64,000 nt of DNA from Pirellulaceae bacterium (GCA_020852965.1 JADYZV010000073.1:57142-121141); one strand, 5' to 3'; shown: positions 8,169-18,041, counted from the first letter of the stretch. Notes: generated by a model not told the origin, from the letters alone. Made by a program: numbers and translations.

Positions 8169-11100
8169 CTAATCCCATTGCTTCAGTTTCTCTAAGTAGG
8201 CAATCACTCGCGGGCGGTTCTTTTCAAAGTAGCCGAGCAGGACGATCAGTCCAATACCTGTGGCGATGCCAAACGCCCACCATGGCCAGACTTGTCCAAT
8301 CGCTTGCTGCGCGTGCCAGACCATGGCTAACAGCGCGACGACTGTAAAGGCAACCCCGCAGTACAAGAATGCACGAACTTGAATCGCAATTCCGACGATG
8401 ACGCCACCCAGGGCCAGCCCCAATAGCAACAGCGGTTGCCACAACTGTCCATCGAAGGCATCGAGGAGAATCTCCGATGTGCTGCTGAGGTAGGCGATCA
8501 AAATGGCACCATAGCGCGCGGCCAACAGGACTCCGGCATCGAGGCGTCGACGATTGAATTCGACAAACGCCAAGGTGGCTAGCGCGGGTGGAAGCAACCA
8601 AAACTGAGGATGCTCCATAAAGCGCAGGTTGGGTTGGCTGTGTAGGAACGTCCAGAACGATGCCAGCAACAATATGCCCGATAGAGCCCGCAACTCTAAT
8701 GAACGACGCAACCAGCCATGCAGTCCGTATAGTCCGGCGGCGGTCAACAGTAGCAGCCAGTAGCGATCCCAATCGCGCCACAGCCACGGAAGGTTGTCGG
8801 GTTCGATCCACCACACGCCGGCCAGCGGAATGATCGGCAGCAATAGGCTACTGCGCTGCACGGGATCGGCAATAACTTTCTCGCCGGCGCGGTACAACCA
8901 CTCGCCCAGTGCGGCGCTGAGCATGGCGATGGCGAACAGGACGATCGGCCACCACGCCGCCAGCACTCCGCTAAACAACTTGGGAAAATGAATAAAGGCT
9001 ACCGCACAAAGTACAGCCAAAGCAATTTGCGCAGCGTACACAGCAGCTTGTCGCACGCCAATACTTAGACGGCGGTCGAGACTGTGAGGCCTAGCCGCGA
9101 ATTGCAGCAAGCGCACGATGACGATCATCCAAGCGGACAAGCTCAAGAGTTTGGTTCCCAGGGACGCCGCAACTGCCAACGCTCGCCAATGATCATCCAA
9201 TTGCACAGCCAACAATACCAAACCGCACGCGGTTCCTAGGCCGAGCGCAACCCAGCCGCTGGCCATCAACGGTCGTTCCCATTCGGTTGGCTTGCGGAAT
9301 AACAATACGGTCAATGGATAGACGGCACCACCCAGCACGACCAGCGCCGCAAATAGTCGCTGTACATACAGCCAGCTTGCAACCGGCCCAGCAGCTCCCC
9401 AGGCTTGCGGCAGATCGGCCCACCACAACAGCACCAGAGTCGACGAGATCAATAACAATCCACAATAGCGATAGAACAGTCTTCCGCGCTCGATGGCGAT
9501 TGGCAAAATGGCACAAGCCCCGATGAATGGTAGTACGGTAGCTGCGATTCGTAGCGTGCGTTCTTCGAGCGAGAGTACGAGTAGCGCACTCGGTAGAAGT
9601 GCAAGCAATCCCATGGCTGCGTGCAGTGAGGGCATCCAAGTCAACGCGTGGCGAAGTTGCTGTGGTGACGCGATTTCGCCCAGTCGCAGTGCCGGAGTCA
9701 GGTTCGATGCTTCGCGCACCAACTCGCGCAGCAGCCCCGCCATCAGCGCCATTGCGCCCAAGCCACTGGCCATCCATAGCAGCGAAGTGTGCAACCACGG
9801 TAGCTCGGCCCAAGCGCTGAATGCAATGCTGCCCACGAGTGACGTAGACCATAGGTTCAAGTAGACCGATAGCCCCCGTTTACCGGGGCGTGTGTCCCAC
9901 AACCGAGCGCAGGCCAGAGCCAAGCTCGTTGCGCTCAACGCCACAATGGCCCACGGCAATGCAGTGGGTACCTGCGGTGCTCGCGAGAGAATCCAAACCA
10001 AGCTCAAGGCAGCGCTGGCCACGGGCACATGCACACTCACCGACTGGTCGACGGTCCATTGGGATTTAAAGTGGCTCGACGCTCCGCGTCGGTTAGTATC
10101 TTGCAAGCTCTCCGACAGGTCGACGGTCCACAGGGATTTAAAGTGGCTCGACGCTCCGCGTCGGTTAGTATCTTGCAAGCTCTCCGACAGGTCGACGCTC
10201 CAAAGGGATGCTAGCCGTTGGCCAAGCGAGAAGCGGAAGATCAGCGCGACTCCGGCGACCCACACAGGACCCCACAATACACCCCACAGCGCTTCCATGT
10301 GATGGATGGCCGATGACTCCAACCAACCATACAGGCCAGCGGCAGCAGCGAACGCAGCCAAGTGACCGCGCCAACTTTGCCCAGTGGCCACGCTACTGAG
10401 CACACCCACCAGTGCAAGCCCGCTCAGCTCGATGAACGGCAATAGAGGATTGGGGTCTTGCCATGTACTGACCAGTGCCAAACTTCCTATGACCCAAGCC
10501 AGTAGTATCCAGGCACCTTCGCCAAGTTGCGCAGACATTGACTTGGCGCTCTGGTCTGGCGTCGAGGCCACGCGCATGGCCAGCAAGCGTACCAAAAAAC
10601 CGATCGCAAGCGCCAGCAACCATAATACCAACAGCAGTCGATACGGCTCGAAGTCAGCCGCGCCAGGAAATTTGTCTTGTGGAAATGCGATGAGGTGGCT
10701 GGCGTAAGTGGCGGCAATCAGCGGTGCAGCTAGGCCGAGCACGATCGCCAAGAGACCAAAGCCGGGTGCACCCCGCCTGTTAGCTAACCAGCAGAATAGA
10801 GTTAATGTGAGGGCGAGGACAATTCCGCCGAACCATCCGCCGATTTTTTCCAGCCCTGGCAAAACGCTGGCTGGATAGGCGATGACCAGCACAGCCGCGG
10901 ACAGGCAGATTACTACCACGCTTAGGAATGCCGTTGAGACGAGCGACCAGCTCGCTAGTTCGGCCTGTTTCCAACGCTGCCCCTTCATCGATTTGGGGAG
11001 CAATTGCCGCGCGGGTGTTTGGCCTCGAGTGAGTTTTCTTAGTCCTATGAAGTTCCGCAGGCCCACCCACAAAATCGTCATCCATGCCAGCATCGTTGCG

Positions 11101-14100
11101 ACTAACGCAGAGATTTGTAAGAAAACTATTGCACTATTCGGCCAGGCTGGTGGAAGGCTCACCGTCACTAGCGCGGCCGCCGACAGCGCGGTCAAGCCAC
11201 CCGACAAAGAGATCATATTTGACGATTGGCCGCTGACCACCGACACACCCCAACGCGCGAGGCTAACCAGGAAAACCGGCGCCAGCGTGAGCGAGACGTT
11301 CCATATATTGGACTGCCAGCTAGCCCCGCTTACAAAGCTTACTCCCAGCGGTAGTTGCTGACCCAGCGCCCCAAGCAGATACGCACCGCTACCAACCAGC
11401 AAAAGTACTCCTGCCAACGCACGCGATAGTGGCAGCCATAGCACCGTAGCTGTATTTACTGTGCGAATCGCGATGGTTTGTTGCCAGGCCACATGAGATA
11501 GCTGCGCAGTCCGCTTTCCTAACAACGGAAGTAGCTCACTCAATAGAATCCAACAGGCTAGCACCCATAGCCCCGCAGCTAGCGCGAAGGGTGGTGCTAT
11601 GGCTGCAGCAGCGACGGTCGCAGTGAAAATTGGCAATAGCGCCACGGCGCTGACCAGCCACCATTGTCGTCGTACGCAACCAAGCCAACATGCCACAGCG
11701 GCCAAAGATATGCCACAGGCTAATACCAACACCACGACGGAATTGCTTGGAGCAACATAGCCGTTGGCAGCAGCCCAGGTGTGTGCTTGGATTCCAAGTG
11801 AACGGGACAGATTCGATGCAACCGGAGCGAAGTTGGCTTGGAACAGAAGCAGCCAACTTATTGCGATGCATACGCTCGCGCCCCAATGCGGACGGACCGC
11901 CCACCACACAGGACTCGTCTGCGGAGTTGTCGTGGCTGCTGCGCTCTCCGAGGCTTGCTCGGGTCGACGCTTACTTCGTTGAGCGGCTTGCACAATTATC
12001 TCAAAGATAAATACTGCAGCTACGATTGAAGCCACGAACGGCGCTATTCTGCCGCTGCCTCCGAGCGGTGGCCACCAACCGCGCCAGTCGCCCAGGTTGA
12101 GCACTACGGTCGACAACCAAATGCATAATGCAAGCAATGCTATTTCCCGCCACGCTGTATGCCGCCACGCGATAAGTAGAGCCAAGCATATCAGCGGTAG
12201 CGTCCAACCGAGCTTGCTGGCCAAGGCGAAGTGCTCGGGCAATTGCCACACGGCAGGCAGGCTGGCAATGCTCGCGGCCAACGCCCCACCCGCCAACCAA
12301 TTGACGTTGGTCCGTTGGTCCGTCGAGCCAGCCGGCCAGCCAGTTCGCAATGCAGCCGCCGCCAGAGACCAGATGGTAGCGAGTCCCACCAAGCCGACAC
12401 CCCAGGCACGGTGAGGCCGCAGGTCGATCAATACATTCGCCAACAGTGGGCTTGTTTGGCTCAAGCGGACCACCGCCAGCAGTAGTAGTGCAAGCCCGAT
12501 AGGCATCAGTCCTGATGCGATGGGGTTACGCCTGCTTAGATTCGGCGCGATCGAGAATGGCACGGTGTAGATCGCAGCCACGCTGGACAGTAAGCCATAG
12601 ACGGCCAACATCAGTGGAGCCCAATTGCCTCCATAGGGTGAGCTGCCCAGTGGAGACAGGCTAGCCGACAGAGTCAACATCGCAGAGATCGCGATGGAAC
12701 CACTGCCGGCAAACAGTAGCGGTTGTCCAAACTCGGATAGAGTGTGTCCTGCAGAACGTGTGGTCCGCGCGCGTTGCGTCCACCAACTTCCCATTCCGAT
12801 ACACATGAGACCGAGAGCCGTCATGATCATCGTGCGCGAGCAGCTCAACCAATCCACCCAGCGCAGAATCTCGCTGGGTGTTTGCGAATCGCGAACCGCC
12901 AACACTCCCGCATAGTTCAGCCCGCCTTCGATGCCCAGAGTGCAAGAGATAATCAGCGTCAGGCACGCGGCTGTTAGGCTGCTTCTCAATTGGCATACGC
13001 GTCCATGCACGAGCCACCAAAGTCCAACGATGAATAACAGTCCCGTTAGACTCCCGCGCATGTTGGATGTTTGCCAAACGGCCGCGAGAAGCAGCATCAG
13101 GCACACGCTGCCCCACCCCCAACCAGCCACTAGCAGGCCGCTGTTCAGCGGAGAAACCAATGTGCCCCGACGCTCCGTGTCGGAATCCTGCCTGACGTAA
13201 CTCTTCAATGCGCCCCGACGCTCCGCGCCGGAGTCTTGCCTATCGAATTTCTTCAATGTGGCCCGACGCTCCGCGTCGGATTCCTGCCCGTCGAATTCCA
13301 CTCCTCGACCCTGCCACAGGCTCAGGCTCCAGCCGATCCAAGCTGAGCTCACCGCTGCGAGCATTACCCACCATGCTACGGATAGTCCTCCAGTCTGTCG
13401 CGCTTCGAGCGCCCAGAAGATGCTAACCACGCTCGCTACAAAACAGGTTTGCACGATCATCCCCACCATCCTTCGTGCAATTCGAGGATGAAGCTGCCCA
13501 CGGCGTAGGCTCGTCAAGCTGGCAGAGAGTGCAGACCATTGTGTGATTAATACGATCGGCAGCGGCAATAACCAGCTCCACCACCCGTTCAATTGCTGAT
13601 GCTCGGCAGCAAAATGTATCGGCAATAGAGTTAGACTGGCGGCAATGGAGGCCAAGCTGACAATTGGCCAGCGACGAGGGAATAGCGCACGGCTAGCGGT
13701 AATCGCCAAACTTCCATAGACCAAGGTACCGATCGCAATTGTGCCAATTGCCATCCCATCTAGCCTTGGCAATTCACCCTCGCGACGGGCTAACAGGATA
13801 CCGACCAATACGGCCAGCGGGATCAGCATCAATCCGATGTGCAGGATGCCGCGCGAGGTCGAACGCAGTTTCCACTGTCGCAAGGTGTATTGTCCCGCAC
13901 CATGCACGGCTGCAGTTGCCAACAGAAACACCAGTGAGGGGAAGAACCGACTCGTGCTCGAGAGCGTGCTCCAGAGGCTGATTACGAGTCCGACGGAACA
14001 AACCACGATCAAGGTTGCACTGATCAATTCGATCCAGCGAATGTTGGACTGCTCCATGAAGCTCTTGAGCAAGCTGGTGGTCAGCCGCTGGCTAACTGGC

Positions 14101-14642
14101 CCACGACTGCGAGCAGGCAAGTCAGGCTCGCCGTCAGCTTGGCTACTCTGCTTGTCGGCCGTATACGATTGATCCAGCGGATGAATCGGCGTGGTTGCAA
14201 CTTGAGTTCGAGTTGAGGCAAGTGCATCGATCGGTGGAGCTTCTGCTTCCTCAGATTCTATCAACACCTCTTCAATAGCTTCCTCATCGCGTACCTCTGG
14301 AGACGCCTCGTCACTCACGTGTTCGGTTAGTCGTTTGAGGAGCTGAGTGACCGACGCGAGCTGAGTCTCGTCGAGCCAACCTTTGAAACGCGAGTACTTG
14401 ATCAAGCGCTCGGCAGCCTTTAGATCCTCGTCGACCGATGGAACTGGCTGGCCATGTTGACTTGGCTGTTGGCTGCAGTGAGGACAAATCTTGCTATAAA
14501 GGGTGCGGCCGCAGGTGGGACAGCCACGGCCGACGACCGCACTGAATATCGAGCGCACGACCGTCCATAGGCCATGTCCCATCAGAGCCCAGAGTATGAT
14601 GGCTAAGAAACCTAAGACAATTGTCAAGAGTATTTCAAACAT
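8169..14642 (-). CDS. Giant polytopic membrane protein with N-terminal zinc ribbon (2157 aa), function unknown
   Basis: A single TM helix (residues ~1-28) is followed by a zinc ribbon CPTC-x8-CPHC (about residues 40-55), then ~150 soluble residues rich in Glu/Asp (DEEAIEEVLIESEEAEAP). From about residue 205 to the C-terminus there is an almost continuous array of hydrophobic helices, several dozen in total. No transporter or enzyme signature is recognised. The layout vaguely recalls DUF2157/DUF2339-type membrane proteins but the length is far greater. Two hydrophilic inserts interrupt the helices: three 16-residue repeats (xxxRQDSxxERRxxLK, about residues 447-495) and two 24-residue repeats (VDLSESLQDTNRRGASSHFK, about 1478-1532). 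Both come from DNA palindromes with the same core read in different frames. The ATG at 14640-14642 is a clear start. The gene is monocistronic. Confidence 0.8.
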   Translation of the reverse strand: MFEILLTIVLGFLAIILWALMGHGLWTVVRSIFSAVVGRGCPTCGRTLYSKICPHCSQQPSQHGQPVPSVDEDLKAAERLIKYSRFKGWLDETQLASVTQLLKRLTEHVSDEASPEVRDEEAIEEVLIESEEAEAPPIDALASTRTQVATTPIHPLDQSYTADKQSSQADGEPDLPARSRGPVSQRLTTSLLKSFMEQSNIRWIELISATLIVVCSVGLVISLWSTLSSTSRFFPSLVFLLATAAVHGAGQYTLRQWKLRSTSRGILHIGLMLIPLAVLVGILLARREGELPRLDGMAIGTIAIGTLVYGSLAITASRALFPRRWPIVSLASIAASLTLLPIHFAAEHQQLNGWWSWLLPLPIVLITQWSALSASLTSLRRGQLHPRIARRMVGMIVQTCFVASVVSIFWALEARQTGGLSVAWWVMLAAVSSAWIGWSLSLWQGRGVEFDGQESDAERRATLKKFDRQDSGAERRGALKSYVRQDSDTERRGTLVSPLNSGLLVAGWGWGSVCLMLLLAAVWQTSNMRGSLTGLLFIVGLWWLVHGRVCQLRSSLTAACLTLIISCTLGIEGGLNYAGVLAVRDSQTPSEILRWVDWLSCSRTMIMTALGLMCIGMGSWWTQRARTTRSAGHTLSEFGQPLLFAGSGSIAISAMLTLSASLSPLGSSPYGGNWAPLMLAVYGLLSSVAAIYTVPFSIAPNLSRRNPIASGLMPIGLALLLLAVVRLSQTSPLLANVLIDLRPHRAWGVGLVGLATIWSLAAAALRTGWPAGSTDQRTNVNWLAGGALAASIASLPAVWQLPEHFALASKLGWTLPLICLALLIAWRHTAWREIALLALCIWLSTVVLNLGDWRGWWPPLGGSGRIAPFVASIVAAVFIFEIIVQAAQRSKRRPEQASESAAATTTPQTSPVWWAVRPHWGASVCIAISWLLLFQANFAPVASNLSRSLGIQAHTWAAANGYVAPSNSVVVLVLACGISLAAVACWLGCVRRQWWLVSAVALLPIFTATVAAAAIAPPFALAAGLWVLACWILLSELLPLLGKRTAQLSHVAWQQTIAIRTVNTATVLWLPLSRALAGVLLLVGSGAYLLGALGQQLPLGVSFVSGASWQSNIWNVSLTLAPVFLVSLARWGVSVVSGQSSNMISLSGGLTALSAAALVTVSLPPAWPNSAIVFLQISALVATMLAWMTILWVGLRNFIGLRKLTRGQTPARQLLPKSMKGQRWKQAELASWSLVSTAFLSVVVICLSAAVLVIAYPASVLPGLEKIGGWFGGIVLALTLTLFCWLANRRGAPGFGLLAIVLGLAAPLIAATYASHLIAFPQDKFPGAADFEPYRLLLVLWLLALAIGFLVRLLAMRVASTPDQSAKSMSAQLGEGAWILLAWVIGSLALVSTWQDPNPLLPFIELSGLALVGVLSSVATGQSWRGHLAAFAAAAGLYGWLESSAIHHMEALWGVLWGPVWVAGVALIFRFSLGQRLASLWSVDLSESLQDTNRRGASSHFKSLWTVDLSESLQDTNRRGASSHFKSQWTVDQSVSVHVPVASAALSLVWILSRAPQVPTALPWAIVALSATSLALACARLWDTRPGKRGLSVYLNLWSTSLVGSIAFSAWAELPWLHTSLLWMASGLGAMALMAGLLRELVREASNLTPALRLGEIASPQQLRHALTWMPSLHAAMGLLALLPSALLVLSLEERTLRIAATVLPFIGACAILPIAIERGRLFYRYCGLLLISSTLVLLWWADLPQAWGAAGPVASWLYVQRLFAALVVLGGAVYPLTVLLFRKPTEWERPLMASGWVALGLGTACGLVLLAVQLDDHWRALAVAASLGTKLLSLSAWMIVIVRLLQFAARPHSLDRRLSIGVRQAAVYAAQIALAVLCAVAFIHFPKLFSGVLAAWWPIVLFAIAMLSAALGEWLYRAGEKVIADPVQRSSLLLPIIPLAGVWWIEPDNLPWLWRDWDRYWLLLLTAAGLYGLHGWLRRSLELRALSGILLLASFWTFLHSQPNLRFMEHPQFWLLPPALATLAFVEFNRRRLDAGVLLAARYGAILIAYLSSTSEILLDAFDGQLWQPLLLLGLALGGVIVGIAIQVRAFLYCGVAFTVVALLAMVWHAQQAIGQVWPWWAFGIATGIGLIVLLGYFEKNRPRVIAYLEKLKQWD
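10046..10210 (-). repeat. In-frame 72-bp tandem repeat inside the giant membrane protein gene
   Basis: Two full 72-bp copies start at 10046 and 10118, and a partial third starts at 10190. Each full copy contains the palindrome CGACGC-TCC-GCGTCG. On the coding strand the core is read as N-R-R-G-A-S. The translated unit is hydrophilic, unlike the surrounding membrane helices. Because 72 is a multiple of three the reading frame is preserved. Confidence 0.85.
13159..13303 (-). repeat. In-frame 48-bp tandem repeat (three units) inside the giant membrane protein gene
   Basis: Three diverged units have cores starting at 13166, 13214 and 13262, an exact 48-bp period. The last has the perfect palindrome CCGACGC-TCC-GCGTCGG. 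On the coding strand the core is read as S-D-A-E-R-R, a different frame from the copies at 10046-10210. The unit translates to 16 hydrophilic residues. Confidence 0.85.
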
Positions 14643-14907
14643 CGAGCAGGCCTACTGCTGGGGACAATTGCAATCACGACTGAACTAGAATAAGCAGCCA
14701 CACTTTGGTTTTTCCGCCTTAGAAGCCAATTAGGCGATCACCACGGATACAAGTTAGGCGAGGAAACCTATGTGTGGGTGCTCAAACAGAGCTTCTAGTT
14801 TGTCCGATGGGAGAGCGACAAGTGGACTTCGGTGGATGAACTCACTAGAATCTCCTCAATTGTGCTAATTGTAACGATAACACCGAATAGACTCTGGGGG
14901 CGGACCG
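14643..14907. other. Divergent intergenic region, no gene seen
   Basis: 265 bp between the giant membrane-protein gene and the oxidoreductase gene. It must hold two outward promoters, but no hexamer pair, repeat or small gene could be supported. Confidence 0.4.
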
Positions 14908-16032
14908 ATGAACGTCGATCGACGCGAGCTACTACAAATTGCTGGTGGACTGGCCTGTGCCGGAACCTTTACAGCATCGCTCACAGCAATCCTCGCTGGG
15001 GACTGGTCGAGCGGTTTGAATGCTCAGGAGTCAGATTCCACTGGCAAGAGGCATGCGCCAATACGCGTTGGACAAATTGGAGTCGGACACGCTCATGCGA
15101 ACAAGCTGGCCGTGTATCGAGCATCGCCTGACTACGAAGTCGTGGGAGTGGTCGAGCCGGATCCGCTATTGCGCGCTCAAGCTCAAGCTCAGGCAGCCTT
15201 TCGCGACTGTAATTGGATGAGCGAACAACAGTTGCTCGAATCCGCTGATTTGCAAGTCGTATTGGTGGAGACTCAAATCCACGATTTGTTAGGTACTGCA
15301 GTCCGTTGCGTCGAGGCGGGCAAGCATATTCATTTGGACAAGCCGGCTGGCGCGTCGCTTGCCGAGTTTTCGACGCTGCTGAAACAGGCCGAGCGACAAA
15401 GCCTGCTAGTGCAGATGGGCTACATGTATCGCTACAACCCTGCCATCATCCTGCTGCGACAATTGCTTGCCGAAGGCGCTCTGGGAGATGTCTTCGAATT
15501 ACATGCGGTGATGAGCAAAGTGGTCGACGCCGAGGGAAGAGACAAGCATGCCGAGTTCTCCGGTGGGATGATGTTCGAGCTCGGCTGCCACTTGATCGAT
15601 TTAGTCGTCGGACTCATCGGAACTCCGGGAAAGATCACACCCTATGTGCAGCACGCATCGGCCATCGACGACAAGCTTAACGACAACATGCTGGCCGTGT
15701 TCGAATATCCTCGTGCTCTGGCTACGGTGAAGACGAGCGCCATGGAAGTGGATGGATTTGCCCGCAGGCACTTGGTAATTTGTGGAAGCAAAGGAACGAT
15801 GCACATTCAACCGCTCGACGCTCCAGCCGCGCGTCTAACATTGTCTGAGCCGCACGGTGAATACTCCAAGGGGACTCACGAATTGACTTTTCCCAACTTC
15901 CCTCGCTACGTTGCTGACGCAGCCGATATGGCCAGGATTCTGCGTGGCGCGAAGTCCAGTGACTTCAGCTACGCGCATGATCTAGCCGTGCAGACCGCCG
16001 TGTTGCAGGCAGCCAAGATGCCGACTACCTAA
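14908..16032 (+). CDS. Gfo/Idh/MocA-family oxidoreductase, Tat-exported
   Basis: 374 residues. The N-terminus MNVDRRELLQIAGGLACAG is a twin-arginine signal, so the folded NAD(P)-binding enzyme would be exported, a common arrangement in planctomycetes. The Rossmann domain begins at ~residue 51 (IRVGQIGVGHAHANK) and contains AGKHIHLDKPAG near residue 143, a variant of the family EKP motif with Asp for Glu; the Lys is the expected catalytic residue. The C-terminal alpha/beta domain includes MGYMYRYNPA and GGMMFELGCHLIDLVVGL, the usual substrate-side helices. The substrate is probably a sugar or cyclitol but is not determinable. GGGGG ends 7 nt before the ATG. A stem-loop with a short T-run follows at 16071. 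Confidence 0.88.
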   Translation: MNVDRRELLQIAGGLACAGTFTASLTAILAGDWSSGLNAQESDSTGKRHAPIRVGQIGVGHAHANKLAVYRASPDYEVVGVVEPDPLLRAQAQAQAAFRDCNWMSEQQLLESADLQVVLVETQIHDLLGTAVRCVEAGKHIHLDKPAGASLAEFSTLLKQAERQSLLVQMGYMYRYNPAIILLRQLLAEGALGDVFELHAVMSKVVDAEGRDKHAEFSGGMMFELGCHLIDLVVGLIGTPGKITPYVQHASAIDDKLNDNMLAVFEYPRALATVKTSAMEVDGFARRHLVICGSKGTMHIQPLDAPAARLTLSEPHGEYSKGTHELTFPNFPRYVADAADMARILRGAKSSDFSYAHDLAVQTAVLQAAKMPTT

Positions 16033-16070
16033 TTGGAACGTGCTGATTTGCGCAGCAACCTCTGTGGAGT

Positions 16071-16091
16071 GCTCCGAGTTCTCGGAGCTTT
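16071..16091 (+). terminator. Probable terminator after the oxidoreductase gene
   Basis: GCTCCGA-GTTC-TCGGAGC followed by TTT lies 39 bp past the stop codon. The stem is a perfect 7 bp with a tetraloop. The T-run is short, so intrinsic termination would be only moderately efficient. Confidence 0.5.
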
Positions 16092-16303
16092 GGTCTGGAG
16101 TGCTGATCCCAGCGAATGGGGACAAAACGGTGCGTACCAGGTCGGCACTGCACAGAGCGGCTGTACTTGAGTAGAGTTGGAGTGAAATGAATTCTTCAGT
16201 TGCGTCGAGCGGCACTGGTGATTTTGGGAGTTCATCCAAATTCGCCCCAGGCGACGGCGGTCGTGTCCCGCAACACGCCGCGCTGATCCAAGTCTTCGAT
16301 CAG

Positions 16304-17734
16304 CTAGTTACATGGCTCGAGAGATGTCGGTTCATTCCACACGACCTTGCTGGCCCACTTGTTTCTGAAAACTCCTTGAAAATCGTACTGTTCACAAACG
16401 GCTCGAAACGCGGCAAGTTTCGGATAAAGTCTTTCAGCAGCCAACGCATCTACCGGACAGTACTTTCCCCAGTGTGGACGCGCATTGAAAAGGTGTGCCG
16501 TCGAACGCACGAGCACATTGGCAAATGAATGAAAAGAGGCTCGATTCGTCGGAGAATCATAGCTGATAAAACTAATCGCATAATAGGCTTCCTCGTCGCT
16601 GCTCGCCATCGAAATGAGTGTGTCGTCAGCGAGCACTTTTCTGACGCATATCGGATAATGGTGGGTGTAGGAGGGTGACTCGCGGACCATAGTGTGGAGT
16701 CCATGCCGCTCCAGATCGTCCCACGTTGCTTGCCCGATCGATGCTAGATTCCCGTCGAGGTATTGCAGCAGCTCCTGAACGAACGCAAGCGCCTTGGACA
16801 AGTGTCGACGCGGCACAAAAATCTCGACCTCAATGTGTCGAAACAGATGGTGTTCCATGGTCAGCAGATTCTGGGATTTGTCTATGACGTTCCAGCCTTG
16901 AATGATCGTCAGCGGTGCCAGGTGACGGTAGAACAGACGCATGAGCACATGGCTCCGCAGCCATCTTCTGATGCCAATCAGCACAAGATGCAGCGCGACA
17001 TCTGTAGACAGAAACCAATACCAGCGATGTAGGTGCGTCATCCAACTAATTTTCTTCGTCGTTTCTTGGCGATGCTGTATGAGATAGTCATAGCGAAAGG
17101 GCAACAAAAAGAATTGCTGTTGTGGGTATTCGCTTTCGGAATCGAGTGCGGGTGAAAGATGCTTGACGATTCGAAAATGTTGTTCGATCAAGTACTGCTT
17201 TCGACAGCGAATGCCAACTGACAGGACAATGCCAAGGCACCCCAATGAACAGCGAGCGGCGCGCAATTCATCGCCTTCGACGATGCACCTGACAGTCGCT
17301 TCGCCAGTGCTTGGATCGTAGGTCGCAATACGAATCTCGTCGATGTAGTGGGATAGACTATGTTTGCCCGAACCGTGAGTACCCGTGGCGGCGGCACCAG
17401 CGATCGTCTGTTCGGTAATCAGTCCCAGCGTTGGCAGTGTCAATCCGTGTTTGCTATCGAGCTCTTGTACGATGTGTTTTATCTGGGCACCAGCCGCTAT
17501 GATCGCCCACGGTTGGTCGTTTCGCCGCTCAACACGGACACTATTCATTTTCCGCAGATCGAGGATGACGTCGTCTCCCACGATGGCGTCACTCCAAGAA
17601 TGCAATCGCCCAACGACGCGTACCGCGTCCCCTCGATGGCGTGTCAACAGTTCGAGGATTTCTTCTTCAGAGTCTGGTTCGTAGAAATGCTTTGCCGCAA
17701 AGGATACGTTTCTTCCAAAGTTGTTGATTCGCAT
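16304..17734 (-). CDS. FAD-linked sugar-lactone oxidase (D-arabinono-/L-gulono-1,4-lactone oxidase family)
   Basis: 476 residues from the ATG at 17732-17734, which has GGGG about 10 nt upstream; an in-frame TTG eight codons earlier is less likely. The N-terminal FAD_binding_4 domain (residues ~10-180) shows VRVVGRLHSWSD, where the His occupies the position that carries covalent FAD in gulonolactone oxidases, and IAGAAATGTHGSGKH for flavin phosphate binding. The C-terminal ALO domain ends with ARPHWGKY and an internal EIFVPRR, both typical of the family. The enzyme oxidises a polyol or aldonolactone using oxygen or a dye acceptor; the exact substrate is unknown. No signal peptide is seen, so it is cytoplasmic. 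It lies 103 bp downstream of a small gene on the same strand. Confidence 0.82.
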   Translation of the reverse strand: MRINNFGRNVSFAAKHFYEPDSEEEILELLTRHRGDAVRVVGRLHSWSDAIVGDDVILDLRKMNSVRVERRNDQPWAIIAAGAQIKHIVQELDSKHGLTLPTLGLITEQTIAGAAATGTHGSGKHSLSHYIDEIRIATYDPSTGEATVRCIVEGDELRAARCSLGCLGIVLSVGIRCRKQYLIEQHFRIVKHLSPALDSESEYPQQQFFLLPFRYDYLIQHRQETTKKISWMTHLHRWYWFLSTDVALHLVLIGIRRWLRSHVLMRLFYRHLAPLTIIQGWNVIDKSQNLLTMEHHLFRHIEVEIFVPRRHLSKALAFVQELLQYLDGNLASIGQATWDDLERHGLHTMVRESPSYTHHYPICVRKVLADDTLISMASSDEEAYYAISFISYDSPTNRASFHSFANVLVRSTAHLFNARPHWGKYCPVDALAAERLYPKLAAFRAVCEQYDFQGVFRNKWASKVVWNEPTSLEPCN

Positions 17735-17837
17735 GAAATCGCCCCGGTTTTGTCCCAAGACATTGAGAGATTGAAGTTCTAATTAGCTTTCTCTCATCGG
17801 CTTAAACAGCGTTTCTCTGTCCGGGACAGAAGGTGAT

Positions 17838-18041
17838 TCAGCCCATCTCGTCATCGCTATGGACTATCTCATCTGTCTTCGTACAAATCCAGATCGCTTC
17901 TTTGATGGAACGTTCCATCCAAGCTTCTTGCTCGCCTTTGCCGACATGATTTGAGATAATGTATGCAGCGAAAATTTGCGACGCTGCTGCGATGACGACA
18001 GATTCACTGTGCTGCAAAGACAGGTAGGGTTTCTTATTCAT
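17838..18041 (-). CDS. Small hypothetical protein (67 aa)
   Basis: MNKKPYLSLQHSESVVIAAA opens a 67-residue acidic, partly helical protein with AWMERSIKEAIWICTKTDEI in the middle. AAGGGAAATCGTG precedes the ATG at 18039-18041, a usable Shine-Dalgarno. There is no signal peptide or domain I recognise. The helical central segment with alternating charged and hydrophobic residues suggests a soluble helical protein. It is on the same strand as the lactone oxidase and could be co-transcribed. Codon use looks ordinary, which supports a real gene, but no function can be assigned. Confidence 0.5.
   Translation of the reverse strand: MNKKPYLSLQHSESVVIAAASQIFAAYIISNHVGKGEQEAWMERSIKEAIWICTKTDEIVHSDDEMG

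Noticed and set aside
16187..16528. 113-codon plus-strand frame overlapping the end of the lactone oxidase gene
   Set aside because: It is antisense to conserved ALO-domain sequence and shows no recognisable product.
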